Positions 42,341-51,769 of a stretch of 64,000 nt of DNA are shown here, in pieces. The translations under genes and the position numbers were made by a program. A model generated the notes under the pieces. The model saw nothing but the letters and a program-made list of their open reading frames with translations. It did no database searches and was not told the DNA's origin. Origin of the DNA: Pseudomonadota bacterium (GTDB lineage: Bacteria > Pseudomonadota > Gammaproteobacteria > Eutrophobiales > Eutrophobiaceae); assembly GCA_013112535.1 (NCBI GenBank), contig JABFGI010000001.1:432414-496413 (forward strand), written 5' to 3'. Position 1 is the stretch's first letter. The number at the start of each line of letters is the position of its first letter.

Positions 42341-42808
42341 ATGTCCCGAGTTAAAAACATTAAGGATGATTACGGTTTTTTTGGTATTGGAATAATAAAC
42401 AATACTGATGAAATTAATATAGGTACACTCTGGCGTTCGGCTTTTATTCTGGGCGCGAGTTTTATTTTTACAGTTGGCAAGAAATATAAGCTTGAGGGAA
42501 GTGACGTTACCAAGTCGTGGACCAAGATTCCTCTATATCATTATCAAACCTTCGATGAATTAAAACAAAACCTGCCTTTTTCTACTCAATTAGTGGCTGT
42601 GGAAATGGGGGATGAGGCTATGCCTTTGGGTGAATATACTCATCCAGATCGCGCAGTTTATCTTTTAGGTAATGAAATCAGTGGCTTATCAGATCAGATT
42701 GTCTCGCAGTGCCAGTCTTTAATTAAACTTCCCGGAGAATATTCACTGAATGTCGCAGTGACGGGAAGTATTGTCATGTATGATCGCTTCAATAAAAATA
42801 ATTCATGA
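42341..42808 (+). CDS. TrmH/SpoU-family RNA 2'-O-methyltransferase
   Basis: In this 155-residue minimal SPOUT enzyme, motif 1 is NTDEINIGTLWRSAFILGA, motif 2 YLLGNEISGLSDQI and motif 3 SLNVAVTGSIVMYDR, which form the trefoil knot and SAM pocket. Length fits single-domain TrmL-like proteins. In motif 3 the usual S-L-N-V-A-x-A-x-x is nearly kept. A degraded copy of its start is found in the chimeric gene at 40926. The target RNA is not established. Confidence 0.85.
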   Translation: MSRVKNIKDDYGFFGIGIINNTDEINIGTLWRSAFILGASFIFTVGKKYKLEGSDVTKSWTKIPLYHYQTFDELKQNLPFSTQLVAVEMGDEAMPLGEYTHPDRAVYLLGNEISGLSDQIVSQCQSLIKLPGEYSLNVAVTGSIVMYDRFNKNNS

Positions 42809-42826
42809 GTTTCTATAAATAATAAA

Positions 42827-43210
42827 GTGAAGGAATGTAATCAATGCGGTAAGTGTTGCACCAAGTATGGTAACGGCCGATTATCTGCTACGACTGGCGA
42901 AATTGAATTATGGGATATTTTTAATCCTGATATTTATCGTTATGTTAAAGATGGAAAAATCTGGATGGATCCAAAAACGGGTGAACAATTAGCGCAGTGT
43001 CCGTGGCTAAGAAAAGTGCCTGATAAAAATATTTATACTTGTGATATTTACTATGATCGCCCTGATGACTGCAAACATTATCCTGTGACGATTGAACAAA
43101 TGATTACTGATGAATGTGAGATGTTGGAAGAAAAGGATTTATCTAAAGTTAAGCAAGCGCAACAAAAGCTAGATAATCTTATGGCAGATAGCCGACCACC
43201 TTTTGAATAA
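42827..43210 (+). CDS. YkgJ-family cysteine-cluster protein
   Basis: A 127-residue protein starting at GTG with CNQCGKCCTKYG, followed by CPWLRKVPDKNIYTCDIY and DDCKHYP. This is the CxxCxxCC family (YkgJ/UPF0153), predicted to bind zinc or an iron-sulfur cluster. Its function is unknown. It lies 18 bases after the methyltransferase gene and 17 before the oxygenase gene, in one transcript. Confidence 0.85.
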   Translation: MKECNQCGKCCTKYGNGRLSATTGEIELWDIFNPDIYRYVKDGKIWMDPKTGEQLAQCPWLRKVPDKNIYTCDIYYDRPDDCKHYPVTIEQMITDECEMLEEKDLSKVKQAQQKLDNLMADSRPPFE

Positions 43211-43227
43211 GAAATATTAATAGAACA

Positions 43228-44373
43228 ATGCAACTACTCGGCGGCATAAGTCGTGAAAAATTTTTAAAAGAATATTGGCAAAAGAAACCATTGTTAATAC
43301 GGCAAGCTTTTTCTGATTACCAGTCTCCAGTCTCGCCTGAAGAACTTGGCGGTTTAGCCTGTGAGGAAGAAGTGGAGTCTCGTATAATTCAGGAAAAAGG
43401 GGGTGAACAAGCATGGCAACTTCGGCATGGTCCTTTTATTGAATCTGATTTCACTTCTTTACCTGAAACACATTGGACCTTGTTAGTTCAATCCGTAGAT
43501 CATCATGTACCTGAACTTGCTTGTTTGCTTGATAAGTTTGACTTTATTCCAACATGGCGCATTGATGATCTGATGATCAGTTTTGCTCAAGCACAGGGTA
43601 GTGTTGGACCGCATATTGATAACTATGATGTTTTTTTACTTCAAGTACAGGGTGAACGTCATTGGTATATTAATGAGAATGATTATGCTGATGATGATTT
43701 TATAAAAGATTCGGAATTACGAATACTGAAAGAATTTGAATCAACACAAGACTGGTTATTAGAACCGGGTGATATGCTTTATTTGCCGCCGGGTGTGGCG
43801 CACCATGGTGTTGCCGTTGATGATTGTTTAACGTTTTCTATTGGATTTCGTGCCCCGACTAGAAATGAATTGTTGATTGCCTATACTGAAAAAAATGACG
43901 ACGCCATTGCTGATGCTTTTTATTCTGATCCTGATTTATCTTTGCAGACAAGCCCCGGAGAAATAAAGAAAGAACATATAGATATTGTTCAAGCGCTAAT
44001 GCGGTTATCAAATGTTGACAAAGACGAATTCAGTAGTTGGTTTGGGTGTTTTATTACCGAGAAGACTAATGAACTGGAGCATGAAAATAAAGAATTTGGC
44101 GAGCATGAATTTTGGGAACAATATAAACATTTCGGAAAGTTGACGCGTAATGGATACATTCGTTTATCCTATATAGGGAATAATGAATCGATCAGTTTAT
44201 TTGTAGCCGGGGAAGAATTTGTTTTATCAGATAGTTATTTATCTTTAGCGAGGTATCTTTGCGAGAATCACTCTGTTGATTATAATCGTGTCATACAGTA
44301 TTGCGATGAAACTGCTGCTTCAGAGTTACTTTTTAAACTATACAACAATAATTATTTGTTTTTCGATGAATGA
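43228..44373 (+). CDS. roxA: Ribosomal protein uL16 3-hydroxylase RoxA (YcfD type)
   Basis: In this 381-residue JmjC-type 2-oxoglutarate/iron oxygenase, the first ligand pair is SVGPHIDNYDVFLLQVQGER (His and Asp near 128-130), and the distal His lies in LPPGVAHHGVAVDD. The C-terminal winged-helix-like region is present (FWEQYKHFGKL, RLSYIGNN). In E. coli the enzyme hydroxylates Arg81 of uL16. It overlaps the following acetyltransferase gene by eight bases. Confidence 0.92.
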   Translation: MQLLGGISREKFLKEYWQKKPLLIRQAFSDYQSPVSPEELGGLACEEEVESRIIQEKGGEQAWQLRHGPFIESDFTSLPETHWTLLVQSVDHHVPELACLLDKFDFIPTWRIDDLMISFAQAQGSVGPHIDNYDVFLLQVQGERHWYINENDYADDDFIKDSELRILKEFESTQDWLLEPGDMLYLPPGVAHHGVAVDDCLTFSIGFRAPTRNELLIAYTEKNDDAIADAFYSDPDLSLQTSPGEIKKEHIDIVQALMRLSNVDKDEFSSWFGCFITEKTNELEHENKEFGEHEFWEQYKHFGKLTRNGYIRLSYIGNNESISLFVAGEEFVLSDSYLSLARYLCENHSVDYNRVIQYCDETAASELLFKLYNNNYLFFDE

Positions 44374-44797
44374 AACCGGTTTTAAAATTAAACAAGTCAA
44401 ATGGCAGGATATGAAAAGTCATTTATGTCATATTCGAACAGTTGTCTTTATCGAAGAACAAAATGTCCCTGAGAATATGGAATGGGATTCGTACGATGAC
44501 ACATGCGTGCATGTCATTGCTGAGATGAATGAAGAATATATTGCTACAGGTCGTTTACTGGATTCAGGGCAAATAGGACGTATGGCTGTATTAAAACCTT
44601 ACCGAAAGCTGGGTGTTGGTAGCGCCTTGCTGGAAAGGCTATTATCCATTGCTGAATCAAGAAAAATGAAATCAGTTTTTCTTAATGCACAGATTGATGC
44701 TGTCGATTTTTATAAGAAATTTGGTTTTAAAGAAGAGGGTGATGCCTTTGACGACGCGGGTATTCTCCACAAAAAGATGAATAAAGCATTCTGCTAA
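44366..44797 (+). CDS. GNAT-family N-acetyltransferase
   Basis: The reading frame is open from 44276, but the first ATG giving a normal GNAT fold is at 44366, overlapping the roxA stop; this yields 143 residues. The ElaA/YjcF-like pattern is RTVVFIEEQNVPENMEWDSY, the acetyl-CoA loop IGRMAVLKPYRKLGVGSALL, and DFYKKFGFKEEGDAFDDAGI. The substrate is unknown. It is translationally linked with roxA. Confidence 0.85.
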   Translation: MNETGFKIKQVKWQDMKSHLCHIRTVVFIEEQNVPENMEWDSYDDTCVHVIAEMNEEYIATGRLLDSGQIGRMAVLKPYRKLGVGSALLERLLSIAESRKMKSVFLNAQIDAVDFYKKFGFKEEGDAFDDAGILHKKMNKAFC

Positions 44798-44809
44798 GCG
44801 AACAAAATT

Positions 44810-45226
44810 ATGAAACAGGAACTAATAATTTTTCCAGTTATAGCTTTAGCAGCACTGACATTTGGAGTTGGTATCTGGCTTGGAATATTACGGTTTAGAA
44901 CAGTTAAAAGCGGTGATGTAAAGCCTTCGTATTATAAATTAAACCGGGGTGCAAAAATCCCGGAATATCTATTAAAAGTTAATAATAATTATAATAACTT
45001 ACTGGAAATTCCAGTGCTTTTTTATATTGTTTCATTATTAATTTATGTGACAAATAATACAGATTGGCTGTTTTTATTATTGTCCTGGTTGTTTGTGGTG
45101 ACAAGATATATTCATAGCTATATTCATACTACATATAATAATGTCATACATAGAAAAAATATTTTTTTACTAGGTGTTGCTATTTTGATCTTTGAATGGA
45201 TTAGTCTGGCGTTTGAACTTATATAA
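44810..45226 (+). CDS. MAPEG-family membrane protein
   Basis: This 138-residue protein has four transmembrane helices (about 5-25, 62-80, 82-100 and 118-136). The segment KVNNNYNNLLEIPVLFYIVS is the MAPEG motif (N-x-x-E-x-P-x-x-F), and VVTRYIHSYIHTTYNN is the second conserved block. Related proteins bind glutathione or act in detoxification; no activity can be assigned. It is last in the run of plus-strand genes. Confidence 0.85.
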   Translation: MKQELIIFPVIALAALTFGVGIWLGILRFRTVKSGDVKPSYYKLNRGAKIPEYLLKVNNNYNNLLEIPVLFYIVSLLIYVTNNTDWLFLLLSWLFVVTRYIHSYIHTTYNNVIHRKNIFLLGVAILIFEWISLAFELI

Positions 45227-45304
45227 TACGACTGGCTATTCCAGAATAAATATGGAACAGCCAGCCTGTGTTGTTTAACTATATATAAAATACTTTAAAA
45301 AGTA

Positions 45305-45586
45305 TTAATCTTCTCTACTGGTTATTTCCAATAGATGATAACCAAATTGTGTTTTTACCGGGCCGTGGACAGTGTTAAGTTCGCCGCTGAAAACGACTTC
45401 ATCAAATTCTTTTACCATTTGACCCGGTCCAAATTCACCCAGATCGCCACCATTTCGGCCGGAAGGGCAGGTTGAATGTTCTTTTGCTGCTTCACCAAAA
45501 TCGGTTCCGTCTTCAATTTTTTGTTTTAGTGATTCACACTCTTCTTCAGTGTTCACCAAAATATGACGTGCTGTTGCTTTACTCAT
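45305..45586 (-). CDS. Small parvulin-type peptidyl-prolyl isomerase
   Basis: A 93-residue single-domain parvulin: ATARHILVNTEEECESLKQK, GTDFGEAAKEHSTCPSGRNG, GDLGEFGPGQMVKEFDEVVF and GPVKTQFGYHLLEI, with the active-site His8 and Cys. It has no signal peptide, so it is cytoplasmic like E. coli PpiC. Encoded downstream of phaC with a hairpin between. Confidence 0.93.
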   Translation of the reverse strand: MSKATARHILVNTEEECESLKQKIEDGTDFGEAAKEHSTCPSGRNGGDLGEFGPGQMVKEFDEVVFSGELNTVHGPVKTQFGYHLLEITSRED

Positions 45587-45682
45587 GATCTAGACCTCTA
45601 TCGAATAGGAAAAAATATAAAATAAATATTTAGAATTATTTATAAACTAATGTAGCAGTTTAACTGTTTTAAGGATTGAAAT

Positions 45683-45708
45683 CAGTATCGACTTGATAGC
45701 CGATACTG
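45683..45708 (-). terminator. Hairpin between PHA synthase and parvulin genes
   Basis: CAGTATCG (45683-45690) pairs with CGATACTG (45701-45708) across a ten-base loop, 22 bases past the phaC stop. There is no T-run on either strand, so termination is uncertain. Confidence 0.45.
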
Positions 45709-45729
45709 AAATATTATGCTGAAGTTTAT

Positions 45730-47493
45730 TTAATCCTCTACGATTCTATGTTTTACATAGCTTCCAGGTGCATCTTCAAGTGGCTTTAGTTTTTTGCCAG
45801 GTTTTCGTGCAGGTACTTTTTTGCCAGCCTGTTTTTTGACCCATTTTTGCCAATCGGGCCACCATGATCCTTCAGTATAATTTGCATTTTCCAGCCAGTC
45901 GTCGGCTTGTTCTTCAATGGTGTTGTTAGTCCAATAACCATATTTGTTTTTCACTGGTGGATTAATAATTCCAGCAATATGTCCTGAACCACCAAGAACA
46001 AATCTAGTCGAACCCGACATTAGTTTTGCACCTGAATAAGTCGACTTCCATGGTGTGATGTGGTCATCTTTTGTTGATATAAAATAAGTTGGATTTTTAA
46101 TTTTACTCAAATCGATAGGTGTACCGTCAAGTTCAATACCACCAGGTTCACGTAACAGGTTATTTAGATAGCAGTTGCGTAAATAGAAACTATGCGTCTT
46201 TTCCGGTAAACGTGTTGAATCTGAATTCCAGTAAAGCAGGTCAAAAGCAGTCGGTTCTTTGCCCATTAGGTAATTATTAATAAAGAACGGCCAGATTAAA
46301 TCGTTTGAACGAAGCATATTAAATACCGATGCCATAGATGAACCATCCAGGTAGCCTTCTTTTTCCATAGTGGCATCCAGCGCATCGAGCTGTTCATTAT
46401 CAATGAAAATACCAAGGTCACCCGGCTCTTCAAAATCTACCATTGTAGTGAAATAAGTGCATGATTTAATTGGTTTGCGTCTTTTAGTAGCAAGGTAGGC
46501 ATTGGTGGCTGCAAGCAAAGTACCGCCAATACAATAACCAATTGTATTTGCATTGTTAACACCAGTTTCTTCTTTAATCTTATCCAGTGCTGTTAGCACG
46601 CCTTTTAACATATAGTCTTCAAACTCGGTGTCTGCATAAGACTCATCAGGGTTTTTCCAGGAAATTATGAAAACAGTATGGCCTTGATCAACGGCCCACT
46701 GAATAAAACTGTTTTCTTTTCTTAAATCCAGAATGTAATACTTGTTAATCCAGGGCGGTACGATGAGCAAGGGTGTTTCAAAAACAGTTTTTGTAGTAGG
46801 CGTGTATTGTAAAAGTTGCATCAACTCGTTTTGAAATATAACTTTACCCGGTGTGGTCGCCACATTTTTACCCACCTCAAAAGAAGCATAGTCTGTCATT
46901 CGAGGTGTTAATAATTTACCTTTGCCACGAACAATGTCATCTACTAAGGCTTTTGCACCATTTACTAAATTTTCACCTTTTTTATCAATAGTTTCTTTGA
47001 TAACAGCAGGGTTAGTTGTTATAAAATTAGTTGGCGACATCGCATCAAGAAACTGTTTGGTATAAAAATCAATTTTAAGATTGGTATGCTCATCTTCGTA
47101 TTGGCTATTTTCTGTCGATTTGAGCACTGCTTTGGAAAGTATCAGGTAAAGTTGTTTTATATGATCAAAAACAACATTTTCATTCCAGTCTTCGTCAGAA
47201 AATCGTCTGTCTGATTTATCAGGAGTCGTTACCGGTTTCGCTTCAAGACCGACACTTTTTAATGTCGAATATTTATTGAGATGAAGCAATTGATTAAATA
47301 ATTCAAGATTATGGTAGGTATAAGCAATATTTTTTTCAAAAAGGCTTTTGCAATTTTTCACAAAACTTGAATTAAAAACAAAAGGATTAGCCTGACTCAT
47401 CGCATCCAGACTTGAATTTATAAATTCATTTGTCATGGATATATTAGATTGAGCCGCTTTTTCAAAATGTTCATTTATTTCATCTAAGCACAT
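45730..47493 (-). CDS. phaC: Class I poly(3-hydroxyalkanoate) synthase
   Basis: This 587-residue enzyme polymerises hydroxyacyl-CoA into storage granules. The lipase-like box is GYCIGG with catalytic Cys near 320. The catalytic Asp is in STKDDHITPW and the His in GSGHIAGIINPP. PWINKYYILDLRKENSFIQW and GHTVFIISWKNPD are the usual PhaC blocks. Length is right for class I. No phaA, phaB or phasin gene is adjacent, so precursors come from elsewhere. Confidence 0.95.
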   Translation of the reverse strand: MCLDEINEHFEKAAQSNISMTNEFINSSLDAMSQANPFVFNSSFVKNCKSLFEKNIAYTYHNLELFNQLLHLNKYSTLKSVGLEAKPVTTPDKSDRRFSDEDWNENVVFDHIKQLYLILSKAVLKSTENSQYEDEHTNLKIDFYTKQFLDAMSPTNFITTNPAVIKETIDKKGENLVNGAKALVDDIVRGKGKLLTPRMTDYASFEVGKNVATTPGKVIFQNELMQLLQYTPTTKTVFETPLLIVPPWINKYYILDLRKENSFIQWAVDQGHTVFIISWKNPDESYADTEFEDYMLKGVLTALDKIKEETGVNNANTIGYCIGGTLLAATNAYLATKRRKPIKSCTYFTTMVDFEEPGDLGIFIDNEQLDALDATMEKEGYLDGSSMASVFNMLRSNDLIWPFFINNYLMGKEPTAFDLLYWNSDSTRLPEKTHSFYLRNCYLNNLLREPGGIELDGTPIDLSKIKNPTYFISTKDDHITPWKSTYSGAKLMSGSTRFVLGGSGHIAGIINPPVKNKYGYWTNNTIEEQADDWLENANYTEGSWWPDWQKWVKKQAGKKVPARKPGKKLKPLEDAPGSYVKHRIVED

Positions 47494-47533
47494 AGTTAAC
47501 CTGCGTAATGACTAAGTTATTAATTATTAGACT

Positions 47534-47562
47534 ATTATATGCAAAATTGTGCAGTGCAACAA
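47534..47562 (-). promoter_or_regulatory. Promoter of phaC
   Basis: On the minus strand, TTGTTG (47562-47557) and a consensus TATAAT (47539-47534) are 17 bases apart, about 40 bases ahead of the phaC start. Confidence 0.6.
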
Positions 47563-47818
47563 GGTTTTTAACGAGTATGATAATATCGTCTGATTCAGAT
47601 AAATATGAAGCGTAAAATTGCACTATATTTTCCTTTTTTTTCAGATATATACAGACAGGTAATGAAGTATATGTTTGTGGTTTGCTAAATTCCCCAATAC
47701 CTGGTTAAAACAGTCATATTTATCAGCCCATCAATCCATTGATGATGTTTTAGCATATGTACGTGCAAAACGTGCAATGTGATTTAATAAGAATAAAGCA
47801 GAAGATTTATAAATAATG
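47563..47818. other. Gap between phaC promoter and propeller-TlpA gene
   Basis: The stretch is AT-rich with scattered short repeats such as ACGTGCAAAACGTGCAATGTG near 47761-47782 (two ACGTGCAA units). No open frame or strong hairpin is visible. Confidence 0.4.
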
Positions 47819-49471
47819 TCATTTAAACCTGTTTTGTAATATTAGATGATTTAAAGGGCCACTATGAGCCGATCTCTTTCCATCAGCCGCATATAAATAA
47901 CTTCGTGGTAATTCTCCAAACCAGTTATTATCAATACTGGAACGTAGTGATTCAGGAATCGAATCGAATAGCCAGTTTTCTTCGTTTTCCAGACCAAACT
48001 CTTTCAGTGTTGAGATTATTTCCGAAGTAAACTCAGCGTTATCAGTTGATACCAATACTAACTTGGGACTGTTTTTTTGTGTTACCAATGTAGAAAGGTA
48101 TTCCAGTTCTTTGAAACAGGGTGGACAGTCTAATGACCAAAGTACTAATACAAACTCGGTATTCTCATGTTGCTTTTCTATCTGAACTAGACTTTTTTTA
48201 TTAAAGGGAATAAGTGACAAAGTTTTACTTTTTATTTTTTCGTCTACTGAAATTAGTTGAAAACCTTTTGTTTCCGTCCACCAGGAAATAAATATTTTGT
48301 TTTCATGAGAAAAAAGAAGAGGGTGGTCAGACCCTGCTGTGGTTGTTATTAATGTGATAGTTTCTGACCAATTGTCACCATTGTCATTTGATATTTTAAA
48401 CTGAAGTTTTGTTTGTTCCTGTTCAAATACTTTCCATACAAATAATATTTGTTGGTTATTAACAAGAATTTGCGGGCGTGATGCGGTTGCAGAAGAATCA
48501 ATAGTAACCTGTTTCTCAAGTTTCTGATTGTGTTGGTTATATCTTCCATAGAACAAGCCACCACGATCAGGTAAACCGGTAAACCAGGCTAGATGTAATT
48601 CATCATTAGTGCCAATAGCCATATCTGGCCCATGATGAGGGCAGCCTTCAACTTTCCAGTTATCAAAAGTGACCCTGTTAATTACGGTTTCCGTGCTATC
48701 CAAATTTATTATGGCATGGTCTCTTATCATACCTGCATAAATGTGACGCCATAAAGCTATTGCATTGCCTTGTTGATTAAAATCAATACTAATGCGACAG
48801 CATTCACAACTGCTGTCGGCTATTTTACTGTTTTTAGAAAAACTTAATCCTTTGTCTGACGAAACAGCATGGTATATTGCTGCGCCAGTGTACTTGTTTC
48901 CTGATTTTTTTGCTGCAACCAGGTCGCGCTTGTCTAGCCAGGTCAAATGTATTCTGCCATCAGGACTAACAGCCATAGTTTCAAAACGATGACTGGTTAA
49001 TAAATTATCGTCATTAACAGTGATTGGTTCTGAAAATGATTTACCATTATCTATAGAACGACTAAATCTAATATCTCCTGAAAAACGACCTTCAGTCTTT
49101 TTCACCCAGGAGATATAGATTTCATTTTCTTGTCCGAAAGCAATTTTTGGCCGATTTTCTCCATCAGCATAAATTTTTTCCGGTAGTGAGTTAATCGTTG
49201 TTGCCAACGAGTAGGACTCTGCAAAATCTGAAGATGAAACTAATTTAATATATTCACCATCAACATAGACAATCCATAATATACCCTGATTATCAAAGCC
49301 AGCAGTTGGTGTTTTGCCACAATCAGGATTAGAGACAGCTTCTGTTGAGTGACAGAAAGCCGGTTGTCCTGCCTTCTTATGGGCATGAGGCGCGGCAATG
49401 CAGTGTTGCATTGCCGCTACCAGTAGAGATAAACAAAGTATGATGTGCTTAATGTTTGATAAATTATTCAT
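47819..49471 (-). CDS. Sialidase-like Asp-box propeller fused to a TlpA-type thioredoxin
   Basis: In this 550-residue protein a signal peptide (IILCLSLLVAAMQHCIAA) is followed by a His-containing segment and a beta-propeller with Asp boxes (SIDNGKSFSEP, SSDKGLSFSKN, SNDNGDNWSET). From about 425 a thioredoxin domain (EFVLVLWSLDCPPCFKELEY) carries a CPPC redox pair. True sialidase Arg triads are not apparent, so glycosidase activity is unlikely. Five bases downstream of a TonB receptor in the same operon, it may handle metal or disulfide chemistry in the periplasm. Confidence 0.75.
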   Translation of the reverse strand: MNNLSNIKHIILCLSLLVAAMQHCIAAPHAHKKAGQPAFCHSTEAVSNPDCGKTPTAGFDNQGILWIVYVDGEYIKLVSSSDFAESYSLATTINSLPEKIYADGENRPKIAFGQENEIYISWVKKTEGRFSGDIRFSRSIDNGKSFSEPITVNDDNLLTSHRFETMAVSPDGRIHLTWLDKRDLVAAKKSGNKYTGAAIYHAVSSDKGLSFSKNSKIADSSCECCRISIDFNQQGNAIALWRHIYAGMIRDHAIINLDSTETVINRVTFDNWKVEGCPHHGPDMAIGTNDELHLAWFTGLPDRGGLFYGRYNQHNQKLEKQVTIDSSATASRPQILVNNQQILFVWKVFEQEQTKLQFKISNDNGDNWSETITLITTTAGSDHPLLFSHENKIFISWWTETKGFQLISVDEKIKSKTLSLIPFNKKSLVQIEKQHENTEFVLVLWSLDCPPCFKELEYLSTLVTQKNSPKLVLVSTDNAEFTSEIISTLKEFGLENEENWLFDSIPESLRSSIDNNWFGELPRSYLYAADGKRSAHSGPLNHLILQNRFK

Positions 49472-49476
49472 AATGA

Positions 49477-51678
49477 TTAAAAACTTAATTTTCCTTCAAC
49501 AAAGTAAGTTCTTTGAGGCCAGGGATGATGAACAAAAGCTTTTTCGTTGTTGATATTTTCGACTCCGGCTGAAAGCTTAACGATGTCATTGACTTCGTAT
49601 TTTGTTTTTACATTAACAAATAAGTATTCATCCTGTGCAGCAAAAACATTATCAGCAATATCAGAATTATCCAGTTGGCCAAAACTGTTACTGGCATACT
49701 TTAAACCCGTACTGAAATCCCATTTTGATGTGAGATGGTAAGTTGCCAGTAAATTAACACGCCACTTTGGTAAACGTGGAAACTGCTTGCCTACTATTGT
49801 CGGATCAAATCTGTTTTTTGTTACTTCAGCATTGGTATAAGCAATATTCGATCGTATATCTAATGGGATATTAAAAACTGACGATTGATTATAACTAAAC
49901 TCAGCACCTTTTGTTGTAACTTCATCAATGTTCAAAAATGTTGTTGTGTTTGTTGTTGGTTCTGTCTGATTGAAAATGACATCGTCAATTATTTCGTAAT
50001 AAAGATTTAATGATATCAATCCATCAGGAATTTCATGGTGGATAGAAAAATTATGATGGACACCATCTTCCTGTTTTAATTTTTCATTTGCTATCGTTGT
50101 TCCAAGTGTATCGTCTTCATTTTCAAACAACTCTTCAACTAAAGGAAAACGGTATGCCCTGGCTAACGAATAGCGAAATGACCATGGGCCATCTGGATTA
50201 AAGCCGAGTGCAAATTTAGGTGAAAACTCATCTTCAGTTCGATCTGCGAAAAAATCGGTACCTTTCTGTCCATCTTTGCTTTGCCACATTTCATAGCGAG
50301 CGCCAAGTACGACATCCCACAAGGGATAGAATTCCCATCCATATTCAGAAAAAACGGCATGAGTGAGTGTTTGACCTGCGCTAGGATTATTATTGCGGAT
50401 CGTACCTTTTACACCATTTCTAAAGTCTCCCACTGCATTATATTCTGCAACTTCTAATTGATAGTGGTCAAAGTGATAGCCCAATGACAAACGCATATCT
50501 TTTTTGTTGAATAAATTGTCAGAAGTGAATTTTATGTCGAATGTTTGCCAGCCGGTGTCATCAAATTCTCTAACACGTCCTGCTGTCGGATTTATAGTTA
50601 AACTTGTATTAGAACGTAAACGTTCATCTTTTATTAATTCAAAAATACTAAAATTAGTCGTGACATCCCAACCTGTACTAGCAATAGGCCCTGTTAATTC
50701 GCCACCGATTAATAATGTTTCACGTTCCTCATATGAGACTCGAAATTTTGAACTGTTTAAGCTAAAGTCTTCAGCACCAGTAGCATCACGGAGATAGGTT
50801 TTAGCACTATCTGCATCTCGATCACGATTTTCATAAGCTAATGTCAAACTGGTAAACCAGTCTCCCATGTCATAACCTAATTTTATTTTTGTTAAATCAG
50901 TGGCTATTTCTTCAGCGCCACTATCACCATAATAAGCTCTCGTATTACCAAGTTCGTCTGGACCAATTATTGCACCAGTGCTACCCGCAGGTATGGCTGT
51001 TGTTGCTGCGTCAAAAAATGACATTGGTTGACTTTTATTTTCCAGGTGGTTGTGAAACAGGTAGACACTTAAGTCACCAAATTTATTTCCGACGGAAACA
51101 AATTCTTTATGGCCAAAATAAGTATCATCATCACCTAAAAATTCAAAGTCCTGTAAAAAACTTGATGCTTCTGCATTGAATTCAAATTTTTCCGGAAAAC
51201 GTGTTTTTATATTGATGACACCGCCCATTGCATTGCCACTGTATAATGCTGAAAAAGGGCCATAAATCGTTTCTACTGATGTTGCTTCATCCGGAGAAAC
51301 CAAAGACCAACGTGGTGAACCTGAATATTGAGTTTGTAAATGGTAATGAAGAGGTAGTCCATCGGCATAGACCATAGTTCTGGCCGTCTGAAACATATTC
51401 GATCCACGCATGCCAACAGTACCATTAGGATCGCCGATATAACGACGACGAACAATAACGCCGGGTTCATATTTAAGAAAATCTTCAATGGTAGTTACGT
51501 TGATATTTTCAGCTTCAACGGCAGAAATGGTTGAAACAGGATTGGTGAAACGTAATTCAGGATTGTCTGATTGTTGACCGGTAATCACCATGTCATCTAA
51601 CACGGCATCATGTTCGGCCAGAGCAGGTGGCAGGTAACTTAAAAAAATAAAAACACATAAAACTTTGGATATATACAT
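49477..51678 (-). CDS. TonB-dependent outer-membrane receptor 1
   Basis: This 733-residue receptor has a signal peptide (VLCVFIFLSYLPPALAEHD), a TonB-box-like DDMVITG, a plug domain (INVTTIEDFLKYEPGVIVRR, GMRGSNMFQTARTMVYADGL, NAMGGVINIKTRF) and a 22-strand barrel ending in FVEGKLSF. It is likely to import a metal, metallophore or similar ligand. The operon places it next to a copper-associated DUF2946 protein and another receptor, so copper or a copper chelate is a reasonable guess. Confidence 0.9.
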   Translation of the reverse strand: MYISKVLCVFIFLSYLPPALAEHDAVLDDMVITGQQSDNPELRFTNPVSTISAVEAENINVTTIEDFLKYEPGVIVRRRYIGDPNGTVGMRGSNMFQTARTMVYADGLPLHYHLQTQYSGSPRWSLVSPDEATSVETIYGPFSALYSGNAMGGVINIKTRFPEKFEFNAEASSFLQDFEFLGDDDTYFGHKEFVSVGNKFGDLSVYLFHNHLENKSQPMSFFDAATTAIPAGSTGAIIGPDELGNTRAYYGDSGAEEIATDLTKIKLGYDMGDWFTSLTLAYENRDRDADSAKTYLRDATGAEDFSLNSSKFRVSYEERETLLIGGELTGPIASTGWDVTTNFSIFELIKDERLRSNTSLTINPTAGRVREFDDTGWQTFDIKFTSDNLFNKKDMRLSLGYHFDHYQLEVAEYNAVGDFRNGVKGTIRNNNPSAGQTLTHAVFSEYGWEFYPLWDVVLGARYEMWQSKDGQKGTDFFADRTEDEFSPKFALGFNPDGPWSFRYSLARAYRFPLVEELFENEDDTLGTTIANEKLKQEDGVHHNFSIHHEIPDGLISLNLYYEIIDDVIFNQTEPTTNTTTFLNIDEVTTKGAEFSYNQSSVFNIPLDIRSNIAYTNAEVTKNRFDPTIVGKQFPRLPKWRVNLLATYHLTSKWDFSTGLKYASNSFGQLDNSDIADNVFAAQDEYLFVNVKTKYEVNDIVKLSAGVENINNEKAFVHHPWPQRTYFVEGKLSF

Positions 51679-51769
51679 AACAATAAATTCTCTAAATTAA
51701 TTTAATTAAAACGCACGCGCGTAATGAATAGTTCTGAGAACAGAACTAACAAATAAAACAGTACTTAAA

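Noticed and set aside
44276-44365. N-terminal extension of the acetyltransferase
   Set aside because: It would overlap roxA by almost 100 bases and adds a hydrophobic stretch unlike the GNAT fold.
47819-49471. Annotation as an active sialidase
   Set aside because: Asp boxes alone do not prove activity; no catalytic Arg triad or Tyr/Glu pair could be identified.
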